From CBDCFT01 sp965216365 (GTDB taxonomy: Bacteria; Pseudomonadota; Gammaproteobacteria; Arenicellales; CBDCFT01): DNA of 64,000 bases. Shown one piece after another: positions 25,079 to 33,219 of this stretch. Numbering within the stretch: the first letter of the stretch is position 1; every line of letters starts with the position of its first letter. The position numbers were made by a program, and so were the translations under genes. Location of the stretch: contig CBDCFT010000013.1 of NCBI GenBank assembly GCA_965216365.1, forward strand, positions 124,001 to 188,000. The letters run 5' to 3'. The notes beneath the pieces are model-generated. The model made no database searches. It saw nothing but the letters and a program-made list of their open reading frames with translations, and had not been told where the DNA came from.

Positions 25079-25750
25079 TTATAACTCCGTTGGTTTGGCA
25101 TCCGGTTGCGACTCTGGCGCGGCTTTTTTAAATGCTTCGAGTTCGTTGCACGCATCGACAATTGCGCACAGTGTGGGGTAGTTGTCGACAGGTACTTTGA
25201 AGCGCTGCGCATTGTACATTTGCGGCACAAGGCACACATCCGCAAGCGTTGGCTGTTTACCAAATGCGTACAGGTCCACAGACTGAGACTTTGCGAGCAT
25301 TGTCTCTGCAGCCAGGAACCCGGTCGCTATCCAGTGCGTGTACCACTCGTCGCACCGATAATCGGTGGCATTCACGATGTTCTTTAGATATGAGAGTACG
25401 CGCAGGTTGTTGAGTGGGTGAATGTCGCAGCAGATCAGGTTACACAGCGAACGCACACGCGCACGTTCTTGCGCTGTACCGGGTAACAGCGGTATCTGCG
25501 GATACACTTCTTCAAGATATTCGAGAATGGCCTGTGACTGCCCGGTGGCCACGTCGCTGTCTTCAAAAAATGGTACCAGCATTTGCGGATTGCGTTCGCG
25601 GTAACCATGTTTTCGATGTTCACCACCATCGGCGACCAACGAAACAGGTGTGGTCTCGTAATCGATGCCCTTCAGGTTCAGGGCAATGCGGACACGGTAT
25701 GCGGCTGAAGAACGCCAGTAGCCATAGAGTTTGATTGGCGCGTGGTTCAA
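25079..25750 (-). CDS. maiA: Maleylacetoacetate isomerase (zeta-class glutathione S-transferase)
   Basis: MaiA isomerises maleylacetoacetate to fumarylacetoacetate using glutathione, the fifth step of tyrosine breakdown. The 223-residue protein has the zeta GST motif RSSAAYRVRIALNLKGIDY (catalytic Ser), the glutathione-binding NPQMLVPFFEDSD and QSQAILEYLEEVYP, and a GST C-terminal domain with CDIHPLNNLRVLSYL and PTLADVCLVPQMYNAQRF. It is the last gene of the hppD operon, and its start overlaps the FAH gene stop by 4 nt. Confidence 0.95.
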   Translation of the reverse strand: MNHAPIKLYGYWRSSAAYRVRIALNLKGIDYETTPVSLVADGGEHRKHGYRERNPQMLVPFFEDSDVATGQSQAILEYLEEVYPQIPLLPGTAQERARVRSLCNLICCDIHPLNNLRVLSYLKNIVNATDYRCDEWYTHWIATGFLAAETMLAKSQSVDLYAFGKQPTLADVCLVPQMYNAQRFKVPVDNYPTLCAIVDACNELEAFKKAAPESQPDAKPTEL

Positions 25751-26754
25751 GGATTGTATTTTTCCACGACCTGATCAATCTTACCGAAAATCGACTCACC
25801 ATCGGCGTCTTGCATTTCGATCTGGATGCGATCACCGAAACTCAGGAAGGGCGTATATGGTTTTCCCGATTGGATTGTCTCTATTGTACGAAGTTCTGCG
25901 ATGCACGAGTAACCGACGCCGCCCTCGGCGATGGGTTTACCCGGGCCATTATCAAGTTTGTTCGAAATAGTTCCTGAACCCACGATGCTGCCGGCCTCAA
26001 GCGGTCTGGTTTTTGCGGCATGGGCCACCAGTTGCGCGAAATTAAATGTCATGTCGATGCCGGCATTGGGTTTGCCGAAAGGTCGCTCGTTCAGATAAGA
26101 AAGTAGCGGCAAGCAGACCTTATTGTCTTGCCACGCCTCGCCGAGTTCGTCGGGCGTCACCGCGACCGGTTGAGAACGCACTTGAAGGTTTCGACTGGAA
26201 GAAGCCAAAACCTTTGGCAAGTTCACCGGGAATCAGATTTCGGAGCGAGACGTCATTCACCAGCATGATCGAGGCAAATGTATTTGGCTCGCGTCTTGTG
26301 CGCTAACACCCATTGGCGCGTCATGCGTGATAACGGCGACTTCGGCTTCGAAGTCTATGCCCCAGGTTTCATCCTGCACTGGAATCGTGTCGCGCGGAGC
26401 GAGGAATGAATCGGAACCGCCTTGGTACATGAGCGGATCGGTCCAGAAACTTTCAGGCATTTCGGCCCCGCGTGCCTTGCGTACGAGTTCAACGTGATTG
26501 ACGTACGCAGAACCGTCGGCCCACTGATAAGCGCGCGGTAGTGGTGAGGCGCATTTGGCGCTATCGAGAGGCTCACCCGCTCCGGCTTCAAGTTCAGCCG
26601 CGATTGCCCGTAACGCCCGTTCTGTTTCGAACCAGTCGTCGAGAGCCGCCTGCATTGTCGGTGCAACTGCATCGGCTGGCAGATAACGTGACAGATCGCG
26701 CGATACGACGACCAGTTTGCCGTCACGTTCACTCTTCAGTGATGCAAGCTTCAT
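25747..26754 (-). pseudogene. Fumarylacetoacetate hydrolase family protein, two compensating frameshifts (likely sequence errors)
   Basis: The likely role is hydrolysis of fumarylacetoacetate to fumarate and acetoacetate. The N-terminal part reads MKLASLKSERDGKLVVVSRD to DFEAEVAVITHDAPMGVSAQDAS. One base is missing at about 26268-26289, after which the next frame gives IMLVNDVSLRNLIPGELAKG and FGFFQSKPSSAFS. An extra base at 26170-26171 (TT on the plus strand) returns to the first frame with PVAVTPDELGEAW, NFAQLVAHAAKTRPLEAGSI and VGSGTISN. Both ends are in the same frame, and the corrected length is 335 residues, matching the short FAH family rather than the 420-residue FahA. Its start overlaps the VOC gene stop by 4 nt. 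Confidence 0.88.
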
Positions 26755-27296
26755 GAAGCATCACCGCGGAACTCGAGTTCGTGCAACCAGGCGGCATGGC
26801 GTGGTGCTTTCTTTGTCCGGCTCCACTCTTCGAGCATAGCCGGTGCGACACGCCGTAACTCCGCAATCTGGTCGTCGGTACGTGTATTGGCAACGAGTTC
26901 GAGTCGATGCCCGTTTGGGTCGAAGAAGTAAATCGACTGAAAAATACCGTGGTTTACCGGGCCTATAACGTCAAGACCTTCATTTTCGATCTGTTTTTTC
27001 GCGGCCAGCAGAGCGTTGTAGTCCTGCACCTCGAATGCGATATGCTGCACCCATTGCGGCGTGTTGTGGTCGCGCTCCATGGGCGCTTTTGTCGGCAATT
27101 CGAAGAACGCGAGTACGTTGCCCATGCCGGCGTCGAGAAACACGTGCATGTAGGGATCCGGCTCCTTGGTCGAAGGTACCTGGTCCTCGGCGAACGCGAT
27201 CAGGAATTCCATGTTGAGCACGCGTTGATAAAACTCGACCGTTTCTTTCGCATCCTTACAGCGATAGGCCACGTGATGAATACGTTTTAATTCCAC
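26751..27296 (-). CDS. VOC (vicinal oxygen chelate) family metalloprotein
   Basis: The 181-residue protein is a two-module VOC fold: RIHHVAYRCKDAKETVEFYQ near the start, FLDAGMGNVLAFFELP, WVQHIAFEVQDYNALL and FFDPNGHRLELVAN. H8, E66, H85 and E133 are candidate metal ligands (H, E, H, E), as in glyoxalase I and in type I extradiol dioxygenases. It lies 12 nt after hppD and overlaps the FAH start, at the place where hmgA (homogentisate 1,2-dioxygenase) would be expected in tyrosine operons. No hmgA-like cupin gene is in the window. A ring-cleavage role is an inference; a glyoxalase or isomerase role is possible. Confidence 0.8.
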   Translation of the reverse strand: MELKRIHHVAYRCKDAKETVEFYQRVLNMEFLIAFAEDQVPSTKEPDPYMHVFLDAGMGNVLAFFELPTKAPMERDHNTPQWVQHIAFEVQDYNALLAAKKQIENEGLDVIGPVNHGIFQSIYFFDPNGHRLELVANTRTDDQIAELRRVAPAMLEEWSRTKKAPRHAAWLHELEFRGDAS

Positions 27297-27308
27297 ATTT
27301 GTCTCCTG

Positions 27309-28385
27309 TTATGCGTTGCCAACGACGCCCCGTGCAATCTGGTCGCGTTCGATTGACTTGAAGAGCGCCGTAAAGTTGCCTTCGCCAAAGCCCCCATCCT
27401 TCTTGCGTTGGATAAATTCGAAGAACATCGGTCCGATCATATTTTTCGAGAAAATCTGCAACAGCAAACGTGGGTCATCATCCTTGGTAGAGCCATCGAG
27501 CAGGATACCGCGGGGTTTAAGTTCATCTACGGGTTCGCCGTGACCGGGTAGGCGTTCTTCGAGCATGTCGTAATAGGCATCAGGTGGTGGTGTCATGAAC
27601 TCGAGACCGCGAGCTTTGAGTTGATCCCAGCATTCGTAAAGATTGGCACAGGACAGGGCGATGTGTTGTATTCCTTCACCGTTGAACGCCATCAGGTATT
27701 CCTCAATTTGCCCGGCGCCTTGTGATGTTTCCTCGTTCAGCGGGATGCGGATCTTGCCGTCGGGTGCCGTCATGGCCTTTGATAATAGGCCAGTGTACTC
27801 GCCCTTGATATCGAAATGGCGAATCTCACGGAAGCCGAACAGATTTTCGTAATACCCGGCCCAATACGCCATGCGTCCACGATAGACGTTATGAGTTAAA
27901 TGATCGATGTACTCGAAACCGCAACCTTCCGGATAACGATCGACGCCATCGATAAACTCAAAATCGATGTCGTAAATCGTGTTGCCTTCGTTGTAACGGT
28001 CGATCAAATACAAAGGGGCGCCGCCGATGCCTTTGATTGCGGGCAGGCGAAGCTCCATCGGCCCCGTGGGGATGTCAATCGGTTGCGCGCCGCGTTCAAG
28101 CGCCATCGAATAGGCTTTGTGTGCATCTCGTACACGGAAGGCCATGCCACAGGCAGCCGGGCCGTGTTCCTGAACGAAGTAGTCGGCGTGACTCTGCGGT
28201 TCGTTGTTGAGGATGAAATTAATACCGCCCTGGCGATACAAGGTGACATCTTTCGAGCGGTGGTGCGCGACGGCGTTGAAACCGAGCATGTGAAAAACCT
28301 TGTCCAGCATGTCGGGTTGCGGCGCAGCAAACTCGACGAACTCGAAGCCATCGAGTCCTAATGGGTTGTCTATTAAGTCAGTCAT
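27309..28385 (-). CDS. hppD: 4-hydroxyphenylpyruvate dioxygenase
   Basis: HppD converts 4-hydroxyphenylpyruvate to homogentisate with Fe(II) and O2. The 358-residue protein has the N-terminal LGLDGFEFVEFAAPQPDML and the C-terminal catalytic domain. The iron ligands are H162 (YIDHLTHNVYRG), H241 (GIQHIALSC) and E323 (MFFEFIQRKKDGGFGEGNF). ATG at 28385 is preferred to a GTG five codons upstream because MTDLIDNPLG is the typical start. It is first in hppD-VOC-FAH-maiA and diverges from an Lrp/AsnC regulator with 134 nt between them. Confidence 0.97.
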   Translation of the reverse strand: MTDLIDNPLGLDGFEFVEFAAPQPDMLDKVFHMLGFNAVAHHRSKDVTLYRQGGINFILNNEPQSHADYFVQEHGPAACGMAFRVRDAHKAYSMALERGAQPIDIPTGPMELRLPAIKGIGGAPLYLIDRYNEGNTIYDIDFEFIDGVDRYPEGCGFEYIDHLTHNVYRGRMAYWAGYYENLFGFREIRHFDIKGEYTGLLSKAMTAPDGKIRIPLNEETSQGAGQIEEYLMAFNGEGIQHIALSCANLYECWDQLKARGLEFMTPPPDAYYDMLEERLPGHGEPVDELKPRGILLDGSTKDDDPRLLLQIFSKNMIGPMFFEFIQRKKDGGFGEGNFTALFKSIERDQIARGVVGNA

Positions 28386-28471
28386 TATGGGCTTGTGCAC
28401 TTGAGAAATTTCTCGACATTATGCTTAAAACTATCGCACTATATGCCCATATAAGACTTAATTATGAAATA

Positions 28472-28493
28472 ATATGAAACAAATGATTCATAT
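28472..28493. promoter_or_regulatory. Inverted repeat, candidate Lrp-family operator
   Basis: ATATGAA and TTCATAT are perfect 7-bp arms around 8 nt. The site is in the AT-rich space between hppD and the divergent Lrp/AsnC gene, 26 nt before the regulator's start. Lrp-type regulators typically bind AT-rich imperfect palindromes, so this is a fair candidate for control of both directions. Confidence 0.45.
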
Positions 28494-28519
28494 TTATATC
28501 TATTACGAAAATATTATCC

Positions 28520-28984
28520 ATGAGACTCTCACGCTCCGACCGCTACCTGTTGAATGAACTGCAACGGGATGTCACGCGCAGCCAGGCCGACCTTGCTGAT
28601 GCGGCAGGCATGTCCCGTACGTCATGCTGGCGTCGTATGCGTGACTTTGAGGAAAGTGGGCTGATAAGGGGAAAGGTCGCGCTGCTCGACCCAAAGCTCG
28701 CCGGTTTCAATATCCAGGTGCTGCTGCTGGTCGCGATGACGGAACACACGGATGAAAATCGCCTCGATTTCGAAACCCATGTCGGTGTTTTACCGGAAGT
28801 GACCGAATGTTTTTCCGTGTCCGGTGATCGCGACTATGTGCTGCACGTCGTCGTGCCGGATATGGAGGTCTATACTGAGTTTCTGAACGCGCAGATTCTG
28901 AAACATCCGGCCGTGCGCTCTGCGAGTTCGACGTTCGTCCTGCGCCGCGTTAAGTATACGACCATGTTGCCGTTGTCGGCTTGA
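28520..28984 (+). CDS. Lrp/AsnC family transcriptional regulator
   Basis: The 154-residue protein has the Lrp N-terminal winged helix (DRYLLNELQRDVTRSQADLADAAGMSRTSCWRR with RMRDFEESGLIRG) and the C-terminal RAM ligand-binding domain (VLLLVAMTEHTDENRLDFE, EVTECFSVSGDRDYVLHVVV, VRSASSTFVLRRVK). It is divergent from the hppD operon, and regulators of this family often control adjacent aromatic amino-acid catabolism. Tyrosine or an intermediate is the likely effector, but this is inferred from position. Confidence 0.92.
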   Translation: MRLSRSDRYLLNELQRDVTRSQADLADAAGMSRTSCWRRMRDFEESGLIRGKVALLDPKLAGFNIQVLLLVAMTEHTDENRLDFETHVGVLPEVTECFSVSGDRDYVLHVVVPDMEVYTEFLNAQILKHPAVRSASSTFVLRRVKYTTMLPLSA

Positions 28985-29084
28985 TTCGCGGCGTATGGAC
29001 CGGATCGGACCGACTACCGGGTAGACGAATAAACTGGAAACTGACTGCTTGCCAAAAAAACACTAATCAAACGTTAAACACTGA

Positions 29085-29876
29085 ATGAGACAGGGTGAAT
29101 TGAACACGCAAAATGAATATTTGTTTTCAGACGATGTCAAAGGTCGAGTGAATTTTCCGTTGCAATTAAATTGTCTAGCCAGGTGGGTTCTAATGGGTTT
29201 GATCGCCCTCGCAGTCCTTGTGCCCGGTGACCGGGTCTTAGCTGAGCAAGCGCTCCTGCGCATCATGCCGCTTGGCGATTCCATCACACAGGGCGATGGC
29301 AGTAGCTATCGACAGCCACTGTGGACGGCCTTGCAGGAAGCCGGGCTGAATGTCGATTTTGTCGGCAGCGTCAGTCACGGCTATACAGGTGACAATGACG
29401 CCAACGACTACGATGCCGATCATGAAGGTCACTGGGGGTGGCGCGCCGATGAGGTGCTGGCACGGATCGACCGGTGGGCAGCGCGCGCTATACCCGATAT
29501 CGTACTCATGCATCTTGGGACGAACGATATTGGCAGTGGTCAGGATATCGACGAGACAGTTGACGAGATCGATCAGATTATCGAGCGACTGCGTGCGCAT
29601 AATCCGCATGTACAAGTCCTTTTGGCGGCCATCATTCCGGTAGCGCACGAGGCAGCGACCCTTCGCATTCAGAGGTTCAACCAAAAGTTGGCCGAATTAG
29701 TGAAGGCAAAAAACAGACCGGCGTCACGTATCGTACTGGTCGATCACTTCACCGGCTTTGATGCTGCGCAGGATACATATGACGGCGTTCATCCCAATGA
29801 CAGCGGCAATCGAAAGATGGCGAACCGGTGGTTAAATGGTATTCAATTATTGTTAGAAAATAGTACGGATAACTAA
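29085..29876 (+). CDS. SGNH/GDSL hydrolase family protein
   Basis: The 263-residue protein has a hydrophobic segment at about 33-52 (WVLMGLIALAVLVPGDRVLA) that looks like a signal peptide or anchor, then the block I motif PLGDSITQGDG (catalytic Ser), block III LMHLGTNDIGSG (Gly/Asn oxyanion residues) and block V YDGVHPNDSGN (Asp and His). All four SGNH residues are present, so an esterase or carbohydrate deacetylase is likely. Start is not certain; a shorter form beginning at GTG near 29150 is possible. It has no operon partner. Confidence 0.88.
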   Translation: MRQGELNTQNEYLFSDDVKGRVNFPLQLNCLARWVLMGLIALAVLVPGDRVLAEQALLRIMPLGDSITQGDGSSYRQPLWTALQEAGLNVDFVGSVSHGYTGDNDANDYDADHEGHWGWRADEVLARIDRWAARAIPDIVLMHLGTNDIGSGQDIDETVDEIDQIIERLRAHNPHVQVLLAAIIPVAHEAATLRIQRFNQKLAELVKAKNRPASRIVLVDHFTGFDAAQDTYDGVHPNDSGNRKMANRWLNGIQLLLENSTDN

Positions 29877-29928
29877 GCTGGTAACCGATTTGCATGACCG
29901 GTGACGGTCAGAGATGATTTGATTTTTT

Positions 29929-30048
29929 TCAGACAACAAACAAACCGGGTGTATTCGATCCTTCGAATACACCCGTTGTGACGCTTTGAACTCCAGCTTC
30001 CTTCGTAGCATACTGGGTTCCTTGTTGCCCATCCCTGGACTCGGACAT
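29929..30048 (-). CDS. Possible 39-residue small protein
   Basis: A good ribosome binding site (AAAGGA, 8 nt spacing) precedes an ATG at 30048, giving a 39-residue product beginning MSESRDGQQGTQYATKEAG and ending NTPGLFVV. The frame is open upstream to a TTG at 30180 (83 residues). I recognise no family. The 3-prime end of the frame runs through a strong 13-bp hairpin, so the mRNA end may be a terminator. It could be a chance frame beside a terminator. Confidence 0.3.
   Translation of the reverse strand: MSESRDGQQGTQYATKEAGVQSVTTGVFEGSNTPGLFVV
29946..29975. terminator. Strong 13-bp hairpin between SGNH gene and phaR region
   Basis: CGGGTGTATTCGA (29946-29958), loop TCCT, and TCGAATACACCCG (29963-29975) are a perfect stem. 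On the leftward strand it is followed by GTTTGTTTGTTG, moderately T-rich, so it may end the small leftward transcript. On the rightward strand, 69 nt after the SGNH stop, there is no T run. Confidence 0.55.
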
Positions 30049-30180
30049 TGCGTTTTCCTTTACTGAAACTCTCTTTGCATATTGATTCTTCACTGAATCA
30101 AATTCCCTGCGATAACGAGAGTGGCCGTTGATCCATTCCTTGTATCTTCCCTTGGCCCGCTTTCCCTGCGTTCGGTGCAA

Positions 30181-30441
30181 TGTCCGTGATATGCAATCAT
30201 CATTCCTTGATGAATCATCGCGCTATTGCTTAAGCGATGGGTGCATTGTGCACGAGGGCTGATGCGTATTCTGTGAATTAATACGCAAAAACACGGAACA
30301 AGTGTTACGGATGGTTAAATGTAAGAACTGGCTTTCGGCTTTCAGCAGTCAGCTTTCAGTGGGCAGCTTCAATTGGTAGATGGTGTCGCTACACGACATG
30401 TTCGCCCCATAACTGTCGGCTTTCGGCACTCAGATCGGTTG
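30181..30441. other. Non-coding stretch with imperfect GGCTTTC repeats and a short hairpin
   Basis: No gene was recognised. The units GGCTTTCG, GGCTTTCA and AGCTTTCA lie close together at 30332-30360, and CGGCTTTCGGC recurs at about 30418. GCGTATT/AATACGC (30264-30270, 30280-30286) can form a 7-bp hairpin. This may be remnant dispersed repeat DNA. Confidence 0.4.
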
Positions 30442-30924
30442 TTAGTTATCAGGTTTGTCTTTTTTATCTGACGGTGCATCCACGCCTGCACTTTTTAAAA
30501 AGTTGTTTTGCACTTCCTGCCAGATGTCCATATTTTGTTTTGCGATTTCTGACCAGGCCGTCATTGGATTATTGCGCATTAAGTTGGTCAGACGATCTTG
30601 ATAAAGTTCTTGTTGTTTGGTGAACAGTTCGAGGCTTTTCGACAGGTAGTCGGTAAACATATCTTGTGCCTCGCCACCGTAGGAGCGAATCATCTGTGTC
30701 AAGATATCAGTCGTAAACAACGGTTTACCGCCGCATTCCTGGTCGGTAATGATTTGCAGGAGTATGGTTCGAGTGATGTCTTCACCGGTATTCGCATCAC
30801 GTACTTCAAACTCGACATCCTCGTCAATCAAGGCGCGTAAATCACCCAGCTTGATGTACTTACTCAGTTCGGTGTCGTACAAACGCCGATTGGGATACTT
30901 TTTTATGACACGTGTTTCAGACAA
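30442..30924 (-). CDS. phaR: Polyhydroxyalkanoate synthesis repressor PhaR
   Basis: PhaR represses PHA genes and is released when it binds nascent polymer. The hallmark N-terminal domain SETRVIKKYPNRRLYDTELSKYIKL is present, followed by DLRALIDEDVEFEVRDANTGEDITR, LLQIITDQE and a C-terminal helical region (EAQDMFTDYLSKSLELFTKQQ). TTG at 30924 with GGAA seven bases upstream gives 160 residues and the expected N-terminus. The frame stays open to 31077, but the added 51 residues do not look like PhaR. It follows phaB on the same strand. Confidence 0.9.
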   Translation of the reverse strand: MSETRVIKKYPNRRLYDTELSKYIKLGDLRALIDEDVEFEVRDANTGEDITRTILLQIITDQECGGKPLFTTDILTQMIRSYGGEAQDMFTDYLSKSLELFTKQQELYQDRLTNLMRNNPMTAWSEIAKQNMDIWQEVQNNFLKSAGVDAPSDKKDKPDN

Positions 30925-31083
30925 TACAATTTCCGGTATCGATGGCTTGTCGAATGGCTCAGATCTGATGATAAACGAGTCAGGCGTGGATTGATAATAA
31001 TAAGGAACTAAAAATTGCGCGAGAATCGGATCGATTAAATCAGATGGGGTGGATTGGCGGTTACCTCTCCACCCCAAGCAGAC

Positions 31084-31806
31084 TTAGTACATGTGTTGTC
31101 CACCGTTAATCGATAAGGTGGAACCGGTAATAAAATCGGCATCGTCCGCCACTAGAAATAAAATACAGCGGGCGATGTCATGCGCTTTCCCCAACCGGCC
31201 GACAGGTATTTGCGCGATGATTTTTTCCAATACATTTTCCGGCACTGCGCGCACCATATCTGTGTCGACATAGCCCGGTGCGATCGCGTTAACGGTAATC
31301 CCTTTTGTTGCGCCTTCCAATGCCAGCGCCTTGGTGAAGCCGTGAATACCGGATTTAGCGGCGGCATAATTGGCCTGTCCGTATTGTCCCGCCTGCCCGT
31401 TGACCGAGCCGACGTTAACGATGCGGCCAAAGCCGCGTGACCGCATGCCTTCGATCACCATACGCGACATGTTGTAGCAGGACGACAGGTTAGTGTTTAT
31501 CACCTCCTGCCATTGCTCCGGCGCCATGCGATGCAAGGTGCCATCACGCGTAATACCAGCGTTGTTGACCAGAATATCCACCGGCCCGAGGTCTTTTTCG
31601 ATTTGCTCGACACCGGCTTTACATTGCTCGAAATCCGATACATCGAATTTGTAAGTCGGTATGCCGGTTCGTTCGCTAAACGCCTTGGCGCGCTCGTCAT
31701 TGCCCGCGTAGTTGGCCGCGACTTTATAGCCAGCCGCGGAAAGCTCCGCGGATATTGCTTCGCCGATACCGCGGGTTCCGCCTGTAACAATTGCTACTTT
31801 ACTCAT
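31084..31806 (-). CDS. phaB: Acetoacetyl-CoA reductase
   Basis: PhaB reduces acetoacetyl-CoA with NADPH to (R)-3-hydroxybutyryl-CoA. The 240-residue short-chain dehydrogenase has VTGGTRGIGEAIS (cofactor loop), LVNNAGITRDGTLHRM, NVGSVNGQAGQYGQANYAAAKSG with the catalytic Ser-Tyr-Lys, and ITVNAIAPGYVDTDMV. It ends FITGSTLSINGGQHMY, the typical PhaB terminus. It lies 40 nt after phaA and a short distance before phaR. Confidence 0.97.
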   Translation of the reverse strand: MSKVAIVTGGTRGIGEAISAELSAAGYKVAANYAGNDERAKAFSERTGIPTYKFDVSDFEQCKAGVEQIEKDLGPVDILVNNAGITRDGTLHRMAPEQWQEVINTNLSSCYNMSRMVIEGMRSRGFGRIVNVGSVNGQAGQYGQANYAAAKSGIHGFTKALALEGATKGITVNAIAPGYVDTDMVRAVPENVLEKIIAQIPVGRLGKAHDIARCILFLVADDADFITGSTLSINGGQHMY

Positions 31807-31846
31807 GATGTTGCTCCTCTGCTTTTTGACTTTGTGTTGATTTAAT

Positions 31847-33028
31847 TTATCTTTCGACGGCTAACGCTACGCCCTGGCCACCGCCGATACACAACGTGGC
31901 CAGACCTTTGTGTGCGTCGAGTCGCTGCATTCCATACAACAGTGTTACTAAGACACGCGCACCCGATGCGCCGATGGGATGGCCAAGGGCAATCGCGCCG
32001 CCGCTGACATTGACTTTTGACAAGTCCCAACCGAGGTCGGTGTTGACCGAGATGGCCTGGGCGGCAAAAGCCTCATTGGCTTCTATCAGATCCAGATCTT
32101 CAACCCTCCAGTCGGCTTTTTGCAAACAACGTTGCGTGGCCGGTATCGGCCCTGTCCCCATGATCGCTGGATCGACGCCGGCGCTGGCGTAAGCCGAAAT
32201 CCTGGCCATAGGCTCAACGCCAAGCTCTTTTGCCTTGGCCGCGGTGGTGACAACAACTACCGCCGCGCCATCGTTGATGCCCGACGCGTTGCCTGCGGTT
32301 ACGCTGCCATCTTTAGAAAACGCGGGTCGCAATTTGCCAAGCGATTCCGCGGTGGTGCCATGGCGCGGGAATTCATCTGTGTCAAACACGACGGGATCGC
32401 CTTTGCGTTGCGGGATCGACACCGGGATGATCTCCGCGTTAAAAACCGAATTATTTTGCGCGGCTTCCGCTTTGTTCTGTGAACTGGCGGCGAATTCGTC
32501 TTGCTGTTCACGGCTGATGGAATATTTGTTTGCGATATTTTCCGCGGTATTACCCATGTGGTATTTATTGAATGCATCCCACAAGCCGTCTTCAATCATG
32601 GTGTCTTTTAATTGCCAATCGCCCATCTTGGTGCCGTTACGCGATTTGGGTAGAACATGGGGTGACAAGCTCATATTTTCCTGTCCGCCGGCAACTATGA
32701 TTTCCGCATCACCACAACGAATGGCCTGGGTGGCAAGGTGTACGGCTTTTAGTCCACTGCCGCAGACTTTGTTGATGGTCATGGATGGCACCGACTCGGG
32801 TATTCCCGCTGCCATGCTCGCCTGACGCGCCGGATTCTGACCGACACCCGCAGTCAATACCTGCCCCAGGATAACTTCATCGACCTGTTCAGGTTTGACC
32901 TTGGCGCGTTCCAGCACACCAGTAATGACTTTTGCACCCAGGTCGCTGGCCGGTAAAGTGGACAAAGCACCGCCAAATGTTCCGATAGCAGTACGGCCGG
33001 CGCCAACTATTACGACATCGTCATTCAT
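31847..33028 (-). CDS. phaA: Acetyl-CoA acetyltransferase (beta-ketothiolase)
   Basis: PhaA condenses two acetyl-CoA to acetoacetyl-CoA. The 393-residue thiolase has C89 in NKVCGSGLKAVHLA, H350 in ALGHPIGASGARVLV, C380 in CIGGGQGVALAVE, GGQENMSLSPHVL and NEAFAAQAI. It heads the leftward phaA-phaB-phaR set, opposite to phaE-phaC. The intergenic region between 33029 and 33219 holds repeated TTGCACT sites suited to PhaR binding. Confidence 0.97.
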   Translation of the reverse strand: MNDDVVIVGAGRTAIGTFGGALSTLPASDLGAKVITGVLERAKVKPEQVDEVILGQVLTAGVGQNPARQASMAAGIPESVPSMTINKVCGSGLKAVHLATQAIRCGDAEIIVAGGQENMSLSPHVLPKSRNGTKMGDWQLKDTMIEDGLWDAFNKYHMGNTAENIANKYSISREQQDEFAASSQNKAEAAQNNSVFNAEIIPVSIPQRKGDPVVFDTDEFPRHGTTAESLGKLRPAFSKDGSVTAGNASGINDGAAVVVVTTAAKAKELGVEPMARISAYASAGVDPAIMGTGPIPATQRCLQKADWRVEDLDLIEANEAFAAQAISVNTDLGWDLSKVNVSGGAIALGHPIGASGARVLVTLLYGMQRLDAHKGLATLCIGGGQGVALAVER

Positions 33029-33086
33029 AATATGGATTTCCTCCTGATTAGATTTCTACCATGGCTTATGCTTGATTCGCCATGTT

Positions 33087-33118
33087 TTGCACTACAGTGA
33101 AAATTGTTGCACTGCAAC
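33087..33118. promoter_or_regulatory. Candidate PhaR operator in the phaA-phaE intergenic region
   Basis: TTGCACT occurs at 33087-33093 and 33107-33113, 20 nt apart (two helical turns). The second copy sits in a perfect palindrome GTTGCACTGCAAC at 33106-33118. PhaR sites in other bacteria are TGC/GCA-rich palindromes, so this placement between the two divergent PHA operons is suggestive. Confidence 0.45.
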
Positions 33119-33219
33119 ATAACACAGTTTTGGCGTATGATTCAATGATGCGCATCAAATATCCCCTTTGGTCAGTCGGCCCTGCGAGTGCCGCCCGCAA
33201 CTGTGGTTAGAATTCTCCG

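Noticed and set aside
30442..31077. Longer PhaR starting at 31077
   Set aside because: The first 51 residues do not resemble PhaR, while the TTG at 30924 gives the canonical N-terminus.
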